Source: Streptomyces sp. NBC_00193 (lineage in GTDB: Bacteria; Actinomycetota; Actinomycetes; Streptomycetales; Streptomycetaceae). Taken from it: a stretch of DNA of 64,000 nt. Shown here piece by piece: positions 58,176 through 64,000 of this stretch. A program made the position numbers and the translations under genes. The notes below the pieces were generated by a model. The model was not told the DNA's origin. It made no database searches and saw only the letters and a list, made by a program, of their open reading frames with translations. The DNA lies in contig NZ_JAPEMM010000002.1 of the NCBI RefSeq assembly GCF_026342735.1, forward strand, positions 1,364,001-1,428,000, in the 5' to 3' direction. Each line of letters begins with the position of its first letter. Positions within the stretch are counted from its first letter, which is position 1.

Positions 58176-59410
58176 ACGAAGGCCTCGTCCTCTACGTTCC
58201 GGGCGCGGTGATCGCCGCGGCGCTGATCGTCAAGGCGCCCACGTTGAGGCGGGGCTGGGAGCAGCCCCTGATGCGGGCCGTGTGCACGCTCCTCGTCGGG
58301 GGTTCGCTCGCGGTCTTCCTCTCGGCGCCGCCGACGATCGTGGCCGTCAACCGGCTGACCGGCGTCGTCAACTTCTCGGCTCCCCTGGTGTACAGCCTGC
58401 TCACGGCCTTCTCGGGCGCCTGTGTCGTGGTGATCCTGCACTGGAGCGGGACCCCGGCCGCCTTGGTGCGCCGGGCCACCCGGCTGACGGTGGCCGCGTA
58501 CGGCACGGTGGTGGTGGCGATCGTGACCCTGTTCGCCCTGGGCGAGGCTCCTGTCGAGCGGGTGCGCGACATGGACACGTACTACGCCCACACGCCGTTC
58601 CTGCGCGAGATGATCATCTGCTATCTGGCGGCGCACACCGTGGGCAGCACCGCACTCACGGTGCTGTGCCGCAAGTGGCTGCGCCGTCTGTCCCCCTCGA
58701 TGCTGCCGCTGCGCCCGCTCCGTACGGGACTTGCGCTGCTGATGCTCGGAGGCGCCTTCGACCTGGCCTTCCTCGCGGCGAAGTGGACGGCGATGGTTGC
58801 GCGCTGGAGCGGCAGGGACCTGGACCACCTGTCCACCACCGTGGCCCCGCCGCTGGGCGCGGCGGCGGCCCTGCTCGTGGGCGCCGGATTCCTGGTGCCG
58901 CTGGTCGGCGGTTCGGCGCCCTGGAAGGACTACTGCCGCTACCGGCGGCTGCGGCCGCTCTGGGCGGCGTTGCGCGGGTTCTCCCCGGGCGGGCTGCGGC
59001 CCGTGCCGCTGACCTGGTGGTCACCGGTCGGGATCCGGCTGGTCCACCGCGAATCGGTGATCGACGACGGGATCCTGGCACTCGGGTGCTGGTTCGACCC
59101 CGCCGTGCGCGAGGAGGCGTACGGGGCCGCGCGCGCTCAGGGCCGGTCCGAGGAGGAGGCCGCCCTCGTGTCGGACGCGGCCATGCTGGCGGCGGCCTGC
59201 CGCCACCGCGCGGAGGCCGACCTGGCCGAGGCCGACCTGGCCGGGGCCGGACAGGAGGCCGGCCGGGAGACCGCCCCCGCGTCCGGAGCCCACCCCGACT
59301 TCCCGGGCCCCCCGTACCGTCTGGACTCCCGCCCGCTGACCGAGCTGGCCCACGCGTTCCATACCTCCCCGATCGTGGCCAGGGCCCGCGACCGGGCCAC
59401 CCGCTCCTGA
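58172..59410 (+). CDS. MAB_1171c-like membrane protein, putative transporter
   Basis: A 412-residue protein. Seven hydrophobic segments cover residues 5-255 (for example VYSLLTAFSGACVVVILHW and LLMLGGAFDLAFLAAKW). A cytosolic C-terminal part has the family pattern YRRLRPLWAALRGF and RLVHRESVIDDGILAL, followed by an Ala/Glu-rich acidic stretch with ADLAEADLAGAG. The family is widespread in actinomycetes and commonly lies beside XRE-type and ImmA/IrrE-type genes, as here; its biochemical role is not established. It is co-translated with the FAD monooxygenase. Confidence 0.8.
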   Translation: MNEGLVLYVPGAVIAAALIVKAPTLRRGWEQPLMRAVCTLLVGGSLAVFLSAPPTIVAVNRLTGVVNFSAPLVYSLLTAFSGACVVVILHWSGTPAALVRRATRLTVAAYGTVVVAIVTLFALGEAPVERVRDMDTYYAHTPFLREMIICYLAAHTVGSTALTVLCRKWLRRLSPSMLPLRPLRTGLALLMLGGAFDLAFLAAKWTAMVARWSGRDLDHLSTTVAPPLGAAAALLVGAGFLVPLVGGSAPWKDYCRYRRLRPLWAALRGFSPGGLRPVPLTWWSPVGIRLVHRESVIDDGILALGCWFDPAVREEAYGAARAQGRSEEEAALVSDAAMLAAACRHRAEADLAEADLAGAGQEAGRETAPASGAHPDFPGPPYRLDSRPLTELAHAFHTSPIVARARDRATRS

Positions 59411-59435
59411 CCGCGGGCCTCGGCCGCGGGCCCGG

Positions 59436-60974
59436 TCAGGCCGCGACCGCCACCGCTTCGCGGGCCGCGGCCGCCTCGCCCGTCAGGACCTTGAGCCGCT
59501 GGGTGAAGAGGACCATCACCGCGCCGGCCGCGATGACCATGGCGCCCTGCCACAGGAAGTTCCAGCTCTGGCCGATGACCGCGTCGAGCCGGGGCAGCTG
59601 GGCGCCGATCGCGTCGCCGGTGGCGGCGGCGAGGAACCAGACACCCATCATCTGGTTGGTGAAGGCCCGCGGGGCGAGCTTCGTGGTGACCGACAGGCCC
59701 ACCGGGCTCAGGCACATCTCGCCCATCACCTGGATCACGTACACGCCCACCAGCCACATCAGCGAGACCTTGACCCCGCTGGAGGCGATGGCCGCGGCGC
59801 CCGACATGACCACGAAGGAGGCGCCGGTCAGCAGCAGGGCCAGGCCGAACTTGAACGGGGTGCTCATGTGCTTGCCCCGGCGCACCCAGAAGGCGGCGAA
59901 GACGGGGGCCAGGATGATCACGAACAGCGAGGGCAGCGACTGGGTCCAGCTCGCCGGGATGTGCCAGCCGAGCAGGGACAGGTCGGTCTTCTGGGCGGCG
60001 AACAGGTTCAGCTCGTTGCCCATCTGGTCGTAGACCAGCCAGAACAGCGTGGCGGCCAGGAAGAGCCAGACGTACGCCCGCAGCCGGGTCTTCTCGACCC
60101 GGTCGATCTTGGGGCTGCGGTACATCGAGAGCAGCACGCCCGCCGGGACCACCACGGCGACGACCGTGAGCAGGAAGGTGATGTTGTCGATGCTCAGCGC
60201 GTGCGAGGCGGCCAGCAGGGTGACCAGTACGGCGGTGAAGACCAGGCCGTACGCGGAGGACTTGCCCACCTTGGCCCGCTCGGCCGGGGTGAGCCGGACC
60301 ACGGGCTCCGCGCGCAGCTGCTCCGACAGGCGCCGGCCGCCCAGGACGTACTGGACCAGGCCGAGGGCCATGCCGACGGCGGCGGCGCCGAAGCCGAGGT
60401 GCCAGTTGACCTCCTCGCCGAGGTAGCCGACGACGAGCGGGGCGATGACGGCGCCGAGGTTGATGCCCATGTAGAAGATCGAATAGCCGGCGTCGCGCCG
60501 CTGGTCGTCGTCGGCGGCGTACAGCCGGCCGACCAGCGCGGAGATGTTCGGCTTGAGCAGGCCGGTTCCGATGACGATGAGGACCAGGCCCGGCCAGACG
60601 AAGACCGGGTTCGGGACGGCCATCAGGACGTGGCCGGCCATGATGACCACGCCGCCCCACAGGACGGCCCGCCGGGCTCCGAGGAACCGGTCGGCGATCC
60701 AGCCGCCGGGCAGCGCCAGCAGCGAGATCATGGCCATGTAGACGCCTTCCACGGCCTCCGCGGTGCCCTCGTGGAGGCCCATGCCGCCGTGGCCGCGGGA
60801 GGCGGCGAGGAAGTGCACCAGGATGGCGACCATGCCGTAGAGGCTGAAACGCTCCCACAGCTCGGCGAGGACGAGGGTGGCGAGCCCGCGCGGGTGGCGC
60901 TTGCCGCCCACCGCCGCCGCGTCCGGTGCTGCGTCCGAGGCCGGGGGCTTCTGCATATCCATCGAAGGCTTCAC
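59436..60974 (-). CDS. POT-family proton-dependent oligopeptide transporter
   Basis: A 512-residue MFS-type transporter with about 14 membrane segments. The POT signature ELWERFSLYGM near residue 40 contains the ExxER motif; PGGWIADRFLGARRAVLWGG is the second block, and FSIFYMGINLGAVIAPL (PTR2 signature region, here YSIFYMGINLGAVIAP) follows. It takes up di- and tripeptides with protons. The start is GTG 60974 or ATG 60962; both lack a strong ribosome-binding site, GAAG before 60962 being slightly better. It lies after the folD terminator and is convergent with the MAB_1171c-like gene. Confidence 0.94.
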   Translation of the reverse strand: MKPSMDMQKPPASDAAPDAAAVGGKRHPRGLATLVLAELWERFSLYGMVAILVHFLAASRGHGGMGLHEGTAEAVEGVYMAMISLLALPGGWIADRFLGARRAVLWGGVVIMAGHVLMAVPNPVFVWPGLVLIVIGTGLLKPNISALVGRLYAADDDQRRDAGYSIFYMGINLGAVIAPLVVGYLGEEVNWHLGFGAAAVGMALGLVQYVLGGRRLSEQLRAEPVVRLTPAERAKVGKSSAYGLVFTAVLVTLLAASHALSIDNITFLLTVVAVVVPAGVLLSMYRSPKIDRVEKTRLRAYVWLFLAATLFWLVYDQMGNELNLFAAQKTDLSLLGWHIPASWTQSLPSLFVIILAPVFAAFWVRRGKHMSTPFKFGLALLLTGASFVVMSGAAAIASSGVKVSLMWLVGVYVIQVMGEMCLSPVGLSVTTKLAPRAFTNQMMGVWFLAAATGDAIGAQLPRLDAVIGQSWNFLWQGAMVIAAGAVMVLFTQRLKVLTGEAAAAREAVAVAA

Positions 60975-61038
60975 ATATTCATTGGAGCCCTGGGGCGGCG
61001 GACCGGGATCGGTCTTTCGGCCCTTACCGCGGCAAACG

Positions 61039-61070
61039 GAACGCCCCGGACCGAAGGGCCCGGGGCGTTC
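61039..61070 (-). terminator. Hairpin after folD
   Basis: GAACGCCCCGG and CCGGGGCGTTC are perfect 11-bp arms around ACCGAAGGGC, 28 bases after the folD stop on the minus strand. It separates folD from the peptide transporter gene. Confidence 0.8.
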
Positions 61071-61097
61071 GTCGTACCGAGGTGAGCGCGGAGGGGG

Positions 61098-61988
61098 TCA
61101 GAGGTCCGCGAGGGCCAGGCCGGCCTGGGCGGCGGCGGCCTGGACGGTCTGCTCCAGCAGCACCGCGATGGTCATCGGGCCGACGCCGCCCGGGACCGGG
61201 GTGATCAGCGAGGCGCGGGCGGCGGCCGACTCGAAGTGGACGTCTCCGACGTTGCCCTCGTTGTAGCCGGCGTCCAGGACCACGGCGCCCGGCTTGATGT
61301 CCTCGCCGCGGATGAACTCGGCCTTGCCGACGGCGGCGACCAGCACGTCCGCCTGGCGGACGATGGAGGGCAGGTCCACGGTGCGGGAGTGGCAGTAGGT
61401 GACGGTGGCGTTCTGCTCCAGGAGCAGCATGCCGGCCGGCTTGCCCAGGATCGCGCTGCGGCCGACGACCACGGCGTGCTTCCCGGTCAGGTCCACGTCG
61501 TAGGCCTCCAGCAGCCGCATGATGCCGCCGGGGGTGCAGGAGACGAAGCCCGGCAGCCCGAAGCCCATGGCGGCGAAGGAGTGCATGGTGACCCCGTCGA
61601 CGTCCTTGCCCGGGGCGATGGCCTCGAAGGCGGCGCGCTCGTCGATGTGGTGCGGGACGGGGTGCTGGAGCAGGATGCCGCTGATCTCCGGGTCCTCGGA
61701 GAGCGCGGTCAGGGTGGCGACGAGCTCCTCGGTGGTCGTCGCGGCCGGCAGCTCCACGTGGCGGGAGGTGATCCCGGCCTTGGCGCAGCGGTTCTGCTTC
61801 ATGCGGACGTAGGTGACGGACGCGGGGTCCTCGCCGACGAGCACGGTGGCCAGACAGGGCGCGGTACCGGTGCGCTCGGTGATCTTCGCGGCGTACTCGG
61901 CGGTCTGCTCCGAGATGCGGCGGGCGAGGGCGGTGCCGTCCATCAGGGTGGCGGTCCGTGCCTGCTGGGCAGTCGTCTGTGTGGTCAT
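61098..61988 (-). CDS. folD: Methylenetetrahydrofolate dehydrogenase/methenyltetrahydrofolate cyclohydrolase
   Basis: A 296-residue bifunctional enzyme of one-carbon metabolism. Catalytic residues: Tyr and Lys in SVTYVRMKQNRCAKAG, the substrate loop GILLQHPVP, and the cofactor domain VVVGRSAILGKPAGMLL, with NEGNVGDVHF and PVPGGVGPMTIAVLLEQTV at the end. The initial 15-residue Thr/Gln/Ala stretch is longer than usual. ATG 61988 is the first start. The promoter lies in 61989-62206, shared with a divergent methyltransferase gene; that 218-base interval shows no other clear element. Confidence 0.96.
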   Translation of the reverse strand: MTTQTTAQQARTATLMDGTALARRISEQTAEYAAKITERTGTAPCLATVLVGEDPASVTYVRMKQNRCAKAGITSRHVELPAATTTEELVATLTALSEDPEISGILLQHPVPHHIDERAAFEAIAPGKDVDGVTMHSFAAMGFGLPGFVSCTPGGIMRLLEAYDVDLTGKHAVVVGRSAILGKPAGMLLLEQNATVTYCHSRTVDLPSIVRQADVLVAAVGKAEFIRGEDIKPGAVVLDAGYNEGNVGDVHFESAAARASLITPVPGGVGPMTIAVLLEQTVQAAAAQAGLALADL

Positions 61989-62206
61989 CGGGGCTCCTGA
62001 GCGTCGCTGCGGGATCGCGGTTCGCCCAGGCGCGCGGCAGTCGACGTACCGAATGCGGAGTACGCCGGGCCGCTCCCCGGTGGTGATCCACCCGAACGCC
62101 AGTCACGGCCCGCCGCAAGTGTAAGCGAACCCCGGTGAAGCCCGGCGCGGGCCCCGCGCCCGGCAATCCGGTGGATGACCCGGCCCGGACCTGGGACGAT
62201 CGAGAC

Positions 62207-62968
62207 ATGACGCGCACTTTCGACCATCTCGTCGCCGAAGCGGAATCCGTCTCCGTGGACGGCTGGGACTTCTCCTGGCTCGACGGCCGCGCCACCGAAC
62301 AGCGCCCCTCCTGGGGCTACCAGCGCCTCCTGGCGCGGCACCTGGCGCAGGTCGGCTCCGCCCTGGACATCCAGACCGGCGGCGGAGAAGTGCTCGCCGG
62401 AGCCGGGCCCCTGCCCCGGCTGACGGTGGCCACCGAATCGTGGCCGCCGAACATCGACAAGGCGACAAAACTGCTGCACCCGCTGGGCGCGGCGGTGGTC
62501 GCGGACTCCGACGAGCCGCCGCTGCCGTTCGGCGACGGGGCCTTCGACTTCGTCTCCAGCCGGCATCCGGTGACGATCTGGTGGGAGGAGATCGCGCGGG
62601 TGCTGAAGCCCGGTGGCACGTACCTCTCCCAGCAGGTCGGCCCGGCGAGCGTTTTCGAGCTCGTGGAGTACTTCCTGGGCCCGCAACCGGAGGAGGTCCG
62701 GCGGGCCCGGCACCCCGACGACGCGGTCGCCGAGGCCACGAAGGCGGGACTGGAGGTGGTCGATCTGCGCTCCGAGCGGCTGCGGACGGAGTTCCACGAC
62801 ATCGGAGCCGTGATCTACTTTCTGAGGAAGGTGATCTGGATGGTGCCCGGCTTCACGGTCGGGCAGCATCGGGACCGGTTGCGCGAGCTGCACGAACAGA
62901 TCGAGCACGAAGGCCCGTTCGTCGCACACACCGCCCGATTTCTCATCGAGGCCCGCAAAACGGGCTGA
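62207..62968 (+). CDS. SAM-dependent methyltransferase-like protein
   Basis: A 253-residue protein with a class I methyltransferase fold, though motif I is degenerate (ALDIQTGGGEVLAGAGPLPR). The later blocks are clear: LPFGDGAFDFVSSRHPVTIWWEEIARVLKPGGTYLSQQVG, then the C-terminal VIYFLRKVIWMVPGFT. Similar proteins in actinomycetes are annotated as methyltransferases of unknown substrate. ATG 62207 is used; a longer in-frame start at 62135 has no support. It is divergent from folD and upstream of the sigma factor gene on the same strand. Confidence 0.85.
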   Translation: MTRTFDHLVAEAESVSVDGWDFSWLDGRATEQRPSWGYQRLLARHLAQVGSALDIQTGGGEVLAGAGPLPRLTVATESWPPNIDKATKLLHPLGAAVVADSDEPPLPFGDGAFDFVSSRHPVTIWWEEIARVLKPGGTYLSQQVGPASVFELVEYFLGPQPEEVRRARHPDDAVAEATKAGLEVVDLRSERLRTEFHDIGAVIYFLRKVIWMVPGFTVGQHRDRLRELHEQIEHEGPFVAHTARFLIEARKTG

Positions 62969-63094
62969 CAAAACGGGCGGACGCGACCACCCGCGACCGG
63001 CTCCCCGGTCACGGCGTGGCGCAGGTCACTCAATTCAGCGCGTAACGAATCTACTCGGGCATGCGATGAACCGACAGGTGTCCTCGTGCGGCCC

Positions 63095-63121
63095 GGAATA
63101 CAGACCCCCCTCGGGTCTGTT
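63095..63121 (+). promoter_or_regulatory. Hairpin with T run and SigR-like promoter elements
   Basis: CAGACCC and GGGTCTG (63101-63107, 63113-63119) form a 7-bp hairpin followed by TTT, a possible terminator of the methyltransferase gene. The same bases hold GGAAT (63095-63099) and GTT (63119-63121) 19 bases apart, close to the GGAAT-N18-GTT pattern of SigR promoters, which also drive hrdB in S. coelicolor. The two readings compete. Confidence 0.4.
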
Positions 63122-63181
63122 TCCCGAGTTCGCGCGATGATGTCCCGCCACCCCTTATCTGTTCGCAACGAGAGGCTCCTT

Positions 63182-64000
63182 GTGTCGCTCAGCCCGTCCC
63201 GTACGTTCCCCACGGAGATCGCCGAATCCGAGGCCCTGGTCGCGCTTGTCGAGCGTGGCCGCGAGCAGGGTCACATCAACGGTGATGACGTGCGCCAGGC
63301 CTTCGAGGCCGGCCGCATCCCGGTGGACCAGTGGAAGCGGGTCCTGCGCAGCCTGAACCAGGTCCTGGACGAGGAGGGCGTCGCGCTGCACGTCAGTGCC
63401 GCCCCCGCCACGAAGGCTCCCGCCAAGAAGGCGCGCAAGGCGGCCGCCGCCCCGGCGCGCACCGTCGCCAAGAAGGCTGCCGCCCCGCCGCGCCTCATCG
63501 GTGCGCGCAAGACGGCCGCCACCACCCCCGCCGCGGCGATATCCGACCCGTCGGCCTCCGGGACCGAGGAGGAGGTGGCGGCAGAGGCCGCCGCCGCGCC
63601 GAAGAAGCGGACGGTCAAGAAGACCGCCGTGAAGAAGACCGCCGTGAAGAAGACGGCCGCCACCAAGAAGACCGCCAAGGACGGCGACGAGGCCGAGGCC
63701 GCCGTCTCCGAGGGCGAGGACTGGGCAGCCGAGGACCTGGACGAGGGCGACGAGAAGGAGACGCCCAAGACGGGCGGCAGCGCCGGCTTCGTCCTGTCCG
63801 ACGACGACGAGGACGACGCCCCGGCCCAGACCGTCATGGTCGCCGGCGCCACCGCCGACCCCGTCAAGGACTACCTCAAGCTCATCGGCAAGGTGCCGCT
63901 GCTCAACGCCGAGCAGGAGGTGGAGCTCGCCAAGCGCATCGAGGCCGGTCTCTTCTCCGAGTACAAGCTCGAAGAGGAGGAGGACCACAAGCCCGCGTTC
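63182..64000 (+). CDS. HrdB-like sigma factor, 5' part
   Basis: 273 residues are visible before the window ends. The N-terminus SLSPSRTFPTEIAESEALVALVERG and QWKRVLRSLNQVLDEEGV correspond to region 1.1 of HrdB, the principal streptomycete sigma factor. A long Lys/Ala-rich and then acidic region follows (three repeats of KKTAV-type, 63617-63660). Region 1.2 begins at DPVKDYLKLIGKVPLLNAEQEVELAKRIEAGLFSE. The next residues (YKLEEEEDHKPAF) differ from the HrdB sequence I recall, and region 1.1 is also diverged, so it may be a second HrdB-type factor and not the main copy. Start GTG 63182; regions 2-4 lie outside the window. Confidence 0.88.
   Translation, partial: MSLSPSRTFPTEIAESEALVALVERGREQGHINGDDVRQAFEAGRIPVDQWKRVLRSLNQVLDEEGVALHVSAAPATKAPAKKARKAAAAPARTVAKKAAAPPRLIGARKTAATTPAAAISDPSASGTEEEVAAEAAAAPKKRTVKKTAVKKTAVKKTAATKKTAKDGDEAEAAVSEGEDWAAEDLDEGDEKETPKTGGSAGFVLSDDDEDDAPAQTVMVAGATADPVKDYLKLIGKVPLLNAEQEVELAKRIEAGLFSEYKLEEEEDHKPAF
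63617..63660 (+). repeat. 15-bp tandem repeat in the sigma factor gene
   Basis: AAGAAGACCGCCGTG occurs exactly at 63617-63631 and 63632-63646, with a third diverged copy to about 63660. It encodes KKTAV units in the basic N-terminal region and could vary in copy number in frame. Confidence 0.8.

Noticed and set aside
1..64000. CRISPR array, insertion sequence, prophage or integrated element
   Set aside because: No regularly spaced repeats, transposase, integrase or phage structural genes were seen; the single tRNA gene has no repeated 3' end in the window that would mark an attachment site.

Overview
The window reads as chromosomal DNA of a Streptomyces or a very close relative. It is very GC-rich, genes use many GTG and some TTG starts, and most operons are joined by ATGA or GTGA stop/start overlaps. 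It holds exported twin-arginine-type proteins, an HrdB-like principal-type sigma factor with a Lys/Ala-rich N-terminus, and typical streptomycete families (LtrA, MAB_1171c-like, ImmA/IrrE, NACHT). The species cannot be fixed from the sequence. All functions are read from the translations by eye; no searches were run.

Layout. 1-5877 (minus strand, running off the left end): a biosynthetic operon of UbiG-type methyltransferase, MenA/UbiA-type prenyltransferase, Baeyer-Villiger-type monooxygenase, small DUF2834-type membrane protein, EntA/DhbA-type dehydrogenase, isochorismatase and the start of a PhzE-type synthase. It should make 3-hydroxyanthranilate (or a relative) from chorismate and then prenylate, oxidise and methylate it. 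A VAO-type FAD oxidase is divergent at 6120. 7466-9181: metG. 9428-14389: a sigma-like membrane protein, a sigma-70-like factor and an IclR-effector-domain protein. 14412-16175: a Ser/Thr kinase. 16298-19525: a NACHT-LRR protein of the bacterial NLR-like type.

19523-32626 is an agmatine/urea island. It has two paralogous TetR regulators, one cytosolic and two exported deiminase-family enzymes, a urease gamma/beta fusion, a decayed urease alpha gene, and a five-gene oligopeptide/nickel-type ABC transporter. An 18-bp dyad (TGACTGAATTTTCAGTCA and variants) lies before both deiminase genes and before the first TetR gene, so the island looks like one regulon. 33193-33280 is tRNA-Leu(GAG) with a UUCG-loop terminator.

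33444-43599 is mostly housekeeping: LtrA, a KAS III enzyme, FdhD, a small secreted repeat peptide, a 2Fe-2S protein, an SBF-type transporter with a divergent LysR regulator, a decayed LLM oxidoreductase, an F420-dependent-reductase-like dinucleotide-binding protein and an acyl-CoA synthetase. 43744-48759 is a branched-chain amino-acid-type ABC system in which LivH, LivM and LivF are one polypeptide; the M-F linker is encoded by DNA resembling a streptomycete intergenic repeat. 48919-54709 holds an aldo/keto reductase, a ricin-type lectin domain protein, a methyltransferase with a pterin dehydratase, a secreted FAD oxidoreductase, and an MmyB-type XRE regulator convergent with a small membrane protein.

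55002-59410 is a compact four-gene module: a duplicated-domain putative DNA-binding protein, an ImmA/IrrE-type HExxH protein, an FAD monooxygenase and a MAB_1171c-type membrane protein. I rate it, with the 1-5877 operon, as the most likely place for an undescribed system. The right end holds a POT peptide transporter, folD, a methyltransferase and the 5' part of an HrdB-like sigma factor gene.
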